From assembly GCA_964017185.1 (NCBI GenBank), contig OZ024870.1:58096312-58160311 (forward strand): DNA of 64,000 nucleotides, in the 5' to 3' direction. Below the pieces are notes generated by a model. That model did not search any database, was not told the origin of the DNA, and saw only the letters and a list, made by a program, of their open reading frames with translations. Both the position numbers and the translations under genes were made by a program. The stretch is from Rugalucina vietnamica. Its lineage: Eukaryota > Mollusca > Bivalvia > Lucinida > Lucinidae. Positions 44,045-55,001 of the stretch are shown here, piece by piece (the first letter of the stretch is position 1; each line of letters begins with the position of its first letter).

Positions 44045-45112
44045 TGGGGTATATACAAATAAACTTGTTTGACTATTATGGTCATATACATGTACATACA
44101 TGTAGTCCCCAGGCAGGGACAGGTGAACCCATGGGATCAATTTTATTTTCATAATTATATATATTCTGTCCACTTGCCAATTTCCAAGTTTTTCCTTCAA
44201 TGACATTTTGACAGTTTACTGCATACGCGACCTAAGCAGACCTTACCGAAAAATAGGTCAAGGTCATCACAGGGTCATAATTTATGTGCACATTGTAAAG
44301 GGTGTTAAGAAAGTTCATTCCGCGCAAAGATTGCTTTCATGATAACTTGATTTTAATGTTTCAAAACTAAAAAAATGACAAAGCCATACTTTAATTTGGA
44401 TGGATATGAAAATATAAAATGAAATATATTTAAATCAAATATCCGACATTGAACAAAATTGACATCAAACGTTTCCATTTTCTAACTCTAAAACTTTTTC
44501 ACAAAAATGGAGGTATACTAGAAAATATCTTTGCCATGTCCAGTAAAAACCTTTTATTATTTAATGAATAAAGCCTAAATGGTCTACGTAAGGTCATAAT
44601 TTATGTATACATTGTAGTCCTCTAGTCCACAATGATACATGCCAAGTTATGTTGAAATTTCCCATCAAATGACATTTTGACGATTTTCCCCATTCAAATG
44701 CATATGCATGGGCGACCTATGTTGACCTTGCCATAAAATAGACCAGGGTCATCGTAGGATCATAATTTATGTACACATTGTAGTCCTCTAGTCCACAATG
44801 ATACATGCCAAGTTATGTTGAAATTGTTCCACCGGTTCCAGAGAAGCAGAATTTTGAAGGGTTTTTTACCATACATGGGCATGGCGGACATCTTGGTCAT
44901 GTGACCTGGATTTTTAATGTACAGTGACATTGGTTTCGCTTCCTATAGATGTTTCTTTTTAAATTTGGCTTTGATTGGCCAAGCGATTTAAAAGAAGAAA
45001 ATCTTTGAATATTATGGTACATGTATGGATGGGGGGCAGACCTGTCCCTGCGGTCAATATATTTTCAAAATCATAAATCGTCAGTCCATTTGCCCATTTA
45101 CTTCATATTTTT

Positions 45113-46501
45113 AGCTCACCTGAGCCGAAGGCTCACAGGTGAGCTTATAGGATGACCATGGTCCGTCGTTGTCGTCGTCGTCGTTTTCCACAATGTTCAC
45201 TCGTCTTCTTCTCTGAAACCACTGGGCCAGTCAAAGCCAAATTTCATATGAGGCATCCTTAGGAAGGGGGAACGAAAGTTTGTATAAATGATCTAGGTCA
45301 CATGACATGCCTCAGGCAGTGGAGCTCTGCAAAGTTTATATAAATCATGACCATAGGATGACCTTGACTTTTTTATGCCAAGGTCAACTTAGGTCGCCCA
45401 TGCATTTGAATGGGAAAAATAGGAAAATGCCATTAAATGGCGAAATCTTGCTAGGAATAAGAAATGGACAGATTTATGTTTATGGGCCAAGGGGGTTGCC
45501 TGCCCCTGCCCCGGGACTATATATTTGTATACGACCATAATATTCAAACATCTTCTCTGAAACCGCTTGGCCAATCAAGGCCAAACTTTATGTGGAGCAA
45601 CCTTAGGAAGAGGAAATGAAAGTTTGTATAAATGGTCAAGGTCACATGACCAAGATGGCCGCCATGGCTATAAATAGCAAAAACCTTTAAAAATCTTCTT
45701 CTGCAGAACCAGTCAGCCTATTATTTTGAAACTTGGCGTGAAGCATCAGGCAATGGAGTCCTACAAGTTTTACATAAATCATGACCCTTGGATGACCTTG
45801 ACTTATTTTACGGCAAGGTCAACTTAGATCACCCATGCATTTGAATGGGGAAAAAGGAAAAACGTAATATATGTCAGAAAAGCTTGCTTGGAATGAGCAA
45901 ATGGATAGACGATTTATGCTCATGAAAATATTTTGACTCCAGGAGATTGTCTGCCCTTGCCCCAGGGCTATGTATATGACCAAAATATTCAAACATCTTC
46001 TTTCCGGAAACCGCTTGTCCGATCAAAGCCAAACTTAATGCGAGGCAAAATTAGGAAGTGGAAATGAAAGTATGTATAAATGGTCAAGGTCACTTGACAA
46101 AGATGGCCACTATGGCTATAAATAACAAAAACCTTTAATAAAAATCTTCTTCTACAGAACCAGAAGGCCTTTGATTTTGAAACTTGGCATAAAGCATCTG
46201 GGAATAGAGCTCTACAAAATTTGCATAAATTATGACCCTTGGGTGACCTTGACCTTTTTTACGGCTATGTCAACTTAGGTCGCCCATGTATTTGAATGGG
46301 GATTTTTTTATGAATATCATTTGAAGGGCAAAACAGATAATTGGCAAATGGACTGAATTTTAATGATTTTAAAAAGAGATTGACTCAATGGGTTATTCTG
46401 CTCTGCATCGGGTTATATACATGCATATTACCATTCTAGACAACAAGTCGGTATATAGCTCAGGTCTCAGGTGAGCGTTTACAGGACCATTGGTCCTCCG
46501 G
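45113..46501 (+). mobile_element. HINE-like element nested in another HINE-like element
   Basis: AGCTCACCTGAGCCGAAGGC to GGACCATTGGTCCTCCGG. Left flank ...TTCATATTTTT, right flank TTTTCCTTCAAATG. The reverse host element's consensus reads straight across this point (compare CCAAGTTTTTCCTTCAATGA at about 44184). Confidence 0.82.
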
Positions 46502-47193
46502 TTTTCCTTCAAATGAAATTTTGACAATTGCCCCTTTCAAATGCATGGGCGATATATTTTGACATTGCAGTAAAATAGTAACGGATTTTGCATGGTGGCC
46601 GTCCGGACCATTTATATAAACTTTCGCCTCCACCCCCCTTTCTAAAGATGCTCCACATGAAGTTTGACTTTGATTGGCTAAGCGGCTTCAGAGAAGATCT
46701 TTGAAGGTTATTGTAATATACGTGTATTTTGCCCCGGGGTGGGGACAAACCAGCCTTTGGGTCCATTTTTTTAGATTCATAAATCTGCTGTCCATTTGCC
46801 TATTCCAAGCAAGTTTTTTTCCGATTAAATGGCATTGTACCAATTTTCCCCCATTTAAATGCATCGGCGACTTAAGTTGACCTTGCCGTAAAATAGGTCA
46901 AGGTCATCCCAGGGTCATGATTTATATACACTTTGTAAGGCTCTATTCCCCAATGCGTCATGTCAAGTTTCAAAATCATAGGCCTTCTGGTTCTTGAGAA
47001 GAAAATTTTGCTATTTATAGCCATGGCGGCCATCTTGGTTATGTGACCTAGACCATTGACATAAACTTTCGTTCCCCTTCCCAAGGACGATCCACGTTAA
47101 GTTTGACTTTGATTAGCCACGCGGTTTCAGAGGAGAAGATCTTTAAAATTGTGAACGAAGGACGACGGTCGGACGCCGGAGCTCAGGTGAGCT

Positions 47194-47345
47194 AATAAAA
47201 CCCGAGGAGAAAAAATTTAATTTGATAATCGTGTATTTATGCAAAGAGAACATATCGTAGGCCGAATGAGCAGCTATTTTCAACAGGAAGCCACACAGCT
47301 ACCCAAAACTTAACTAAATATATGATTTAAGCGTACATAATAGGC
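47194..47345 (-). mobile_element. Retroelement tail, right part
   Basis: AAAACCCGAGG, CATATCGTAGGCCGAATGAG, CAGCTATTTTCAACAGGAAG, AAACTTAACTAAATATATG, CATAATAGGC. Continues the copy begun at 43675. Confidence 0.7.
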
Positions 47346-49045
47346 TGCTGGCCAGTAGGGCAAACCCTCTCCTCCCCCCCCCCCCCCGACGGAATTTTCT
47401 GCACCATGATTTTCTGATAGTATATTGAAAAAGCTATCCAATTCTGTTTTCTGCCCTCTGAAAGTGGAAGCGTTTGCGTTTTACGCTGTGTTTTATTATA
47501 AGACCTGATATTATCTTTTGTATAGAAATAATGGGGGTAGACATAGAAAATCAATCATACCTCAGCTGTTACTGCTCCTAGAGCATTAAACTTGGTCTTT
47601 TTATAAAGCTTAGACATAACCCTTTTATTCTATGATAAGTAATGCAATATATCTACTTTGCATATTCATGAAAATTAATGAAAACATGAAAATGGTTGAA
47701 AATCATTTAAAACCCATAAATTGACTCATTTAAGGCCTAAACTTTTGTTGTGACGTATTTTTGTTGCACCAATTAGACAAATGTTATAAATAAGTTGTTG
47801 TCACGAGCCTATGTGAATTTTGTCTCATTTGCATATTCATGCATATCAATTAAAAAGTAAAAATATCTTGGAAAAATAGGGTGTATACATATAGTATCAT
47901 TTGTACCTGGGCTGTTGATAAACATGGAACACTAATGTTTTATCAAATGAATACTATGGTAATGTTCTGTCACCCTAATACATATAATACATGTATAAGG
48001 ATATAAGGCTCATCTGTTTTTCATGAATATTAATGAAAACTAGAAATTGCAGAGAGAAAAATGAAGAAATGTACTGGTAAAACTGCAGAATGGCTTGTAT
48101 CTGATTATTTCTGTTATTTAGATATTTTTGTATATAGAATATAATCCTAGAAATCATTTGATACCGATTTCAGTTCACTAGAGCTTTTGGTTGCTGAGAT
48201 ATTGTCAATTCTATTGATATAGTCCCTTCATTTGTCTATTTCTTTCTCTTATATCTTAAGTTTTCTTACATTTTCGCGACAAGATAGACAGCTTTTTCCT
48301 ATACCTTATTACATGGTTATAAATTATTCTCATATCAATTACTTGACACCAATTTCAGCTCCCTAGGACTTTTTGTTGCTGAGATATAAACGTTTCCGTT
48401 GGTATACCCCTTTTATTTTTCTGTGATTTTTATATAATATTTAAAGTTCTTGTCAATATTCGAACGACAAGAGAGTCACATTCTTCATAAATCGTATCAT
48501 ATGATTATAGGGCACAATCATAGCAATCATTTGATACCTATTTCAGCATAGTGAGGGTCGAGATGTATTCCCGTGCGATTTTCGTGCTAAAATTGATTTC
48601 TTTGCTTTAAATGATTGTATGTGTGTTATGATTATGAAAAATGATGGGGTTCAATTTTTTCGACTCCTAGAGCCAATTCTGTGGGCTCTATTTCTAGGCC
48701 ACGCCCATTTTTGCGCATAAACTACACTGTTGACAATTGTTATGTTGTTTCTGCTACTAAAACTAACTTTTTGTCTTGTGTTTTGCATCCGAAACCCTCT
48801 TTAGTAGGTTATGTAACAAAATTAACACATTTTTGGTAGGTCTTGGCGATATAAGCATAACATATCTCTAAAACATAGTGGGTGGGGTAATTTAATGGGG
48901 GAAATAAGTATGAACATTATCCATACTCTATGGCCAGCGTATATGACACTGAAAGAAAACAAAAACACATCAAGCAGATGAGTATTATGTAATCAACAGT
49001 TGTAAACATGGTATTATCTTTGCGGTGCCCATAATTAACTATATA
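47346..49045. repeat. AT-rich region with degenerate about 185 bp tandem units
   Basis: Units near 48160-48350, 48351-48535 and 48536 onward begin TTTGATACC(G/T)ATTTCAG and carry CTAG(A/G)(G/A)CTTTT.GTTGCTGAGATAT. A C-run lies at about 47374-47388. No gene recognised. Confidence 0.5.
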
Positions 49046-49245
49046 CGAGGGTCATTCAATAAGTAATGCGAATTGGTGTGCAATTTTTCAGTCTACGTTA
49101 GAATTATATGCCTTAAACTCTGTCTCAGAAAATAATAAGCTAGGTTTGTAAGGCTAAAGCTATTGCATGTTTGATGGTGTCTACGCAGTGTCTATACATA
49201 TGATACACGAGGGTCGTTCAAAAAGTAATATAAATACAGATGTAA
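49046..49245. mobile_element. Two mariner-type end fragments
   Basis: TACGAGGGTCATTCAATAAG (49046) and CACGAGGGTCGTTCAAAAAG (49206) are typical mariner terminal sequences in the same orientation. Matching opposite ends are not seen, so these are fragments. Confidence 0.55.
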
Positions 49246-49714
49246 TTTCGCGCATTACACTGTACATGTATTGCATAAAATGCACACATAACATTATTAC
49301 AAAACAACTGTGCTAGAATCGATCTTAATGGCTAATATTATGTAAGATTACACATTTCTGTTGAATTAAATAGTGCCATGTAAACGCGATATTGCTGTAA
49401 TTTTAATCATTGTATGATAGTTTCAAATAATGGATAAACCTAAAGCTTATAAGTTTTATTGAATAAAGTATCGTTAATAACATCAAACTATGATTTTTAC
49501 GTCATACAAGTTAACAAAAATGGGTAATGACTACGCATTAGAGTCATTTTGTTGGCTGAAAGCAGCAAAGACGCCTATAATTAATATCTCTAGGTGATAA
49601 ATAGCAATGTACCGTAGGGTATAGCCTGTTACATCAACATCATTCATAACTAAATGCAAACGCCTTAACACTTTCCATAATATGCATCTGAAAGGACAAA
49701 TATCTATTCCAAGG
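49246..49714. other. No recognised feature
   Basis: AT-rich DNA between mariner fragments and the SINE-like copy. Confidence 0.45.
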
Positions 49715-50036
49715 GTGGTCGGTGGGAATATGGGCACCAGCCTATTTGGGCCTAAAGAAATAGATGGGCTGCTTTTGCCTCCAGGCAAAGCTTCTACGGT
49801 AATGTCTGACCATCTGCTTGCTGGTTAACCGCTCAGGTTTAAGCTGCCTAGGAAAAGTGGTTGAAGTAGAATAATCCATACATAAGCCTTTGTGGCTTAC
49901 TTTGGTGATAATATTTGAATCACGTTTCGGTTGTCATGACATCCTCGTTTTGTGTAAAAGTCCCATAAAATGAAGGCAACGTCCACACATGGCTTTAGCT
50001 GTTGGCTAGGACGTTAAACACCAACTCAAACAAACA
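49715..50036 (+). repeat. SINE-like repeat, full-length copy in tail-forward orientation
   Basis: GGTGGTCGGTGGGAATATGG to GACGTTAAACACCAACTCAA and ACAAACAAAAC. It shows the (CAAA)-type tail of the family most clearly. Confidence 0.78.
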
Positions 50037-50578
50037 AAACAATAATATATACTCCCAAAGCACATAAATAATGTCGTTTTGATGCAAAGAGGAGCGCCCT
50101 GTATGTGTTTCTTTGGTAACACAAATTCATTTCAATACAATTTGAATTGTACTATTGCATTAAAGTGATATGTCTAGATTACTAGCAGAAATAAGTCGAG
50201 GCCTGGGTAGCGTATATGATAACAAACGTAATTGTCACCACTGCGATCCGGGTCAATGCATGTGACAGGCGTCGGTGGTCTTTGTCGCAGTTTTCACGGA
50301 ACTTCCTTTCGACATTTTAGCAAAATGGCGCACCAATTTGCTTCAGTACCAATCAGTATAACATAATCAATTTTATTGGACAGATGCATATAGACCCTCT
50401 AAGCGGTTAACAATTGCTCGCTCATGTGGTCAGGTATTTAGCAGCTCTGTGCGGGAGACATATTGTGGCCCATTAACTTTTAAAGCCCTGATGCTGGAAG
50501 GCAACCCAAGTATACCATGTAAATCAAACAAAGCAAACTACATTATTGCTCTCTCCCACTAATTCTAACTCATTATCT

Positions 50579-50581
50579 CTG

Positions 50582-50625
<44 letters not shown>
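50579..50625. repeat. (TC)n microsatellite
   Basis: About 21 CT dinucleotides at 50583-50624. Confidence 0.95.
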
Positions 50626-50632
<7 letters not shown>

Positions 50633-51395
50633 GCGTATGTTTGTGTCTGCGAAAGGAACAATAAATAAGCTGCCCGACGTGATCTCAGCTGCTGACAGCA
50701 CAGCGCAACAATTCAAAGAAATGAAGACAAATTGTATTTATCAACTTATTTCTTTGGAATTAAGGAGATTAAGAAGCATAGTCGTGATCAAGTGTTCCTC
50801 TTTGTTATCATACAACACCCTAACTTGGACGCTGATAGTGACCATTCGGAATTATACACCAGAATATCTTACTGGTACTGGAGAGTTGTTCTCCGAAGTT
50901 GACCGAAACGTAGTCTGCTGTGATTACGATCGTCCAATATTGGGTGGGAGTTTTTTACTCTGTTATATTATTTCGGAGGTTTCATTGTTCAAGATAAATA
51001 GAGATCACCAAGGTTTCTGCTAAGCAAGGAGAGAATATTGATAGAAATGGTTTAGGAGTGGTGGCAGCAGCCCAGCTTACATAAGTATCTGCGCTAGGCA
51101 ACTATACCACCATTGTACGGAACTCAATTTTACGGTTCTTGATTTAGGTATGACCATCTATTCTCGGGCTGAAAATGTTCGGGTCATATTCGAGATCATC
51201 TTGTCTTTCCAAAAGAAAAGAAAATTACCCCCAGGACACATGTAGATGTACGAAATGTCCATTCCGGAAGTCAATTCAGGTAATTTAGACCCATGCCTGC
51301 TAATATGTGCTTCACAAAGACCTTACATTGTGATTTATTCGTTTAACATTGGCCGTGATGATGACTCATAAGAACCAAACAAGTAACTTAATACT
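50626..51395. other. Open frame of unknown significance (50631-51023, plus)
   Basis: A 130-codon plus-strand frame has no family resemblance, signal peptide or supporting neighbours that I can see, and starts at the edge of a microsatellite. I do not call it a gene. Nothing else is recognised to 51395. Confidence 0.3.
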
Positions 51396-53117
51396 GTAAC
51401 GGAACAGGGCTATTGCTGCTTCTTTGTATCGGGTATTAGGACTGTCGAAATTATGTAAACATTGTGTGCCAACTTTCTTCGCTAATTTTACTCGCTTACT
51501 CGCTGAATTGACGGGAATCCGTGAATGATCAGTTAGATTTACCTCTATATTTTACATTTTTACCAAATTTGCGTGTTGTTATGTCTTTGTACGGCCGTAT
51601 TTTTGGATTTTTCGATCGAATCGTCGGGTCTTCTGAAACTGCACCATCATCGTATATTTTCGGTACTTTCCGTTGGTTGTAATTGCAGAATGGTCCGCAT
51701 CGACCGAAACTGCACCAACGTTACGGAAATTCCCGAATGCAACCATCCGCCTTTCGTGGGCTTCCGTAGTAGCGTCCCCTGGGGTCATGTGACCCATGGG
51801 TATAAAAGCAGAGCGGAGTAGCTCTGGCGGCATTATTTGACTTTAGTTCAAATAATCCACTTGAGCTTTCTTAAGCACTTTAAATTCTTATATTCTCATT
51901 CATATAAAGTCTACTGCACCATCATGCCTATACAGCACCAGAAGGGTCCTGTTGATGTAATCTCATAATCATTTTATCTGTTTTCGTGTTCTTTAAGACT
52001 TGTTGGTGCAGTGTGTTTTGTTGACAATGAAACTTTAAGGCTGGTTGGCACATGAATTTTATATAATATCACAAATGTATGTTTTCTAAAATAGTAAAAG
52101 ATACAGGAGAATATTTGAGTTTGTTTGATACATTATTGGTGCATACCATCTTGAGGGTGCAACTTGTAAACTCTCACCATTGGTGTTGGTGCACACCATC
52201 GTTGGTGCGCATTTGTAATTGATTATAAAACTTGAATCTCTCGTGTTGGTGCACACCATCGTTGATGCACTTTGGATTATCACTCAAGCATACATCTTTG
52301 TTGGTGCACACCATCATTGGTGCACACCATCGTTGGTGCACTTTAGAATATCACTCAATCATACATCTTTGTTGGTGCACACCATCGTTGGTGCATCTTA
52401 GTCTTTAGCAATCAAACTTCACTCTTAGGTTGGTGCACACCATCGTGGGTGCACTTATTTTTACAACCATCAAATACTATCATCCATCCTTGTTGGTGCA
52501 CACCATCGTTGATGCACTCAGTTATACAACCATCTAATACTATCATCCATCCTTGTTGGTGCACACCATCGTTGGTGCACTTAGTTATACAACCATCAAC
52601 TACTATCATCCATCCTTGTTGGTGCACACCATCGTTGGTGCACCTTAGCGAATAACAATCGCACCATCCCTCACACCATCGTTTGTGCACACCATCGTTG
52701 GTGCATTTTAGTAAATCATAAATTAAAATATCCTTCGTACTTGTGCACACCATTGTTGGTGCACTTTGTACACATTATAGGGTTTCATATCTAACATACT
52801 AGGTTTGCACCATCTTATGTTGCATTGATGATATGGTACTTTAGAAGTATTAGTGTAATAATTTTGAGATTGAGACTCCCCCGAATATTATAAATCATCG
52901 GTTTAAGCCAGCACATTTGTATAAATGTTGAAATATGTATAGATATTGCTCACATTTAATAGAGTATGTTCAGTTAAATTAATTGAAATTTAACCCCTCC
53001 AGACTTGACTCTATATCACTACCCTTAGCTAAGCTACCAGGCCAGGCGAACCTATGCAAATTATGCGACCATCCTAGTTTATGCTGACAAGGTTATCTCG
53101 GCGCTAGGCTCCCGTTG
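51396..53117 (+). mobile_element. Candidate 5' LTR/leader of the Ty3/Gypsy element
   Basis: Lies directly before a primer-binding-site-like TGGTGTCAGAGGAGTGG (53120-53136), which resembles the complement of a tRNA-Leu 3' end. Contains a good TATA box (GGGTATAAAAGCAGAGCGG, 51789-51807) and, further on, the minisatellite at 52130-52780. I could not find a matching repeat downstream of the element, so the LTR boundaries are not established. Confidence 0.4.
52130..52780. repeat. Minisatellite with GTTGGTGCACACCATCGTTG motif, 55-65 bp period
   Basis: About 11 occurrences of GGTGCACACCATCGTTGGTG followed by CAC, separated by 30-40 bp of partly conserved sequence (ACAACCATC..CTATCATCCATCC). GGTGCAC is nearly palindromic, so each unit can pair with itself. 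The spacers are related to each other, unlike CRISPR spacers. Confidence 0.9.
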
Positions 53118-53418
53118 CATTTGGTGTCAGAGGAGTGGAATACTAGCTATTGAAACAGAAAATTGTATGTGGAACCAAAAATAAGCAACACATATTTTGA
53201 TAATTTTATTTCACAGTTTATTCAAAACAAAGATATTTCAGGATGTCAATATAATTCCAACTTGTTTTGTGACGTCACTAAACTTGTTGAGTTCCAGTTG
53301 GATTTCCCTTGTTGTTGGAAATTTGACAACCTGAAAATATAAAAGATAAATTTTGTTATAAATCCACATTGTAAATCCTGGTTTTGGTCACAGCTAGTGT
53401 GTAGTGATACTAAACAAA

Positions 53419-54930
53419 ATGGCAGAGAATAATTCTCAGCAAGATGCAAATGAGCATATTGAGCCATTACGAGATCATATAGATGACCAGGCCTTAGACA
53501 CACAATCTGACACTAGTTCAGCCAGTGAACTTCAATTGTCAATGTTAGAAAACAGATTGGAAAATGAAATGGCTAAAATGGCAACTATGGTGAAAAACAC
53601 CGTAGCTTCCTTGCAAAATTCTGTCTCAAATCTTACAGAGCAATTTGAGAGAAAATTTTCGCAAATTGAACAGAAACTAAACAATATCACTTCTAACACA
53701 GAATTAGAAAATCAGAATGCAAATAGAAGTACATCATTGTTTAATCAAACACACCAAAGCAATTCACATACTGAGTCAGGTAGTGACCCTTTTACTTTGG
53801 GAAGGATTTCTCAAAACAGGGGAGACAACATGCCACAGTTTTCTGCACCATCCAACCAGAGTTGTTTTTCTTCTAACTCACAAAATACAAGACAGGTCCG
53901 ATTCTCAGACCAGTCTAAGGGAGATAACAACCACTGCAAAATGAAACCTCAAACATTCAATGGGACTGATTTTGATGACTTTATTTCACAATATGAAATA
54001 ATAACTTGTGAGATCAATGGGTGGCAATATAAAGAAAAATCTCTTTATTTGGCAAATTGTTTAACTGGAGAAGCAAGGTCTTTGCTAAATGAGCTTGATC
54101 ATGAGGGTAAAAGAGATTACAATACACTGGTAGAGAAATTGAGAAATAGATTTGGCTCGGTGAATAAATCAGAAATTTACCGCACACAGTTGAAATCTAG
54201 GATAAGAAATAAAGGGGAGACAATTCCTGAACTTGCACAAGCAATAAAGAAACTTGTAAGACAAGCTTATCCAGGGGTAAATAAAGAAGTAGTAGAGACA
54301 TTATCTCTTGATTATTTCATTGATGCCATTACTGATTCAGACTAACGTCTTCGCTTGCGTGAAGCTGGACCGAAATCTCTTGAAGACGCAGAACAAACCG
54401 CCGTGCGTATTGAAGCGTATAAGATTGCTGACAAGCAGAGATCTCGTTTGGTCGGTCGCGTCGATTTCGATGATGAACAGAAGAAAGACGAGCGAGATAA
54501 ATCACCTGGGCAAATCGAGACGCTTTCAGAGGCAATTTCAACTCTTACAAATGAGGTGAAAAACATTAGTAAGCAAAGACCCAAGAGTACAAATTACAAT
54601 CAAGCCACAAACCAAACTCAGGGGAACCGTTATCAGAAAAATAATGGTAGAAATACTAGATTTCAGAGGTTCAATCGCACCAATCAAAACTGGCGAAATG
54701 ACCAAAGATCTGGTAATCACAACAATCAATATAGGGGTAATAACTCATACCAAGCAAAACAGAGCAATTCTGGAGGTCACAACTCTCGCAATGATCAGAA
54801 CTTCTCGAGAAGAAATGACGATGGTTTTACACATGGCAATGGTGTAAGCGTTGCTACCTCTTTTGAGAATGATAACAATCGCCAGGGAAACTTGAATCCG
54901 TCGAATTGGGGGGCCACAACTCGACACCAA
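53419..54930 (+). mobile_element. Ty3/Gypsy gag region (fossil)
   Basis: A gag-like stretch: a glutamine/asparagine-rich N-terminal part with coiled-coil character, a capsid-like segment around FNGTDFDDFISQYEIITCEI and LTGEARSLLNELDHEG, and an asparagine/arginine-rich nucleocapsid-like end. Assigned by position before pol and by the capsid-like retrotransposon gag pattern. Confidence 0.75.
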
Positions 54931-55001
54931 TAAGCCGGCCTGAAAAGATAGCACTTAGAAATATGGAAGAAGGATACTTTGTACCAGCTCGTATTAGAAA
55001 A

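Larger units (their letters stand above)
43732..47193 (-). mobile_element. HINE-like element, reverse orientation, carrying two younger insertions
   Basis: The left edge CCAGAGGACCAATGGTCCTG is the reverse complement of the family 3' end; the right edge GAGCTCAGGTGAGCT is the reverse complement of its start. The interior holds reversed units (GGCGGCCATCTTGG, GACCTTGCC, GGCCAAGC). Interrupted by a MITE (43772-44044) and a forward HINE-like element (45113-46501). Confidence 0.8.

Noticed and set aside
50631-51023. 130-codon open frame as a gene
   Set aside because: No recognisable domain, starts next to a (TC)n tract, and no splice or context support.
52130-52780. CRISPR-like layout of repeats and spacers
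   Set aside because: The spacers are similar to one another, the repeats vary, there are no cas genes, and the surroundings are clearly animal. It is a minisatellite.
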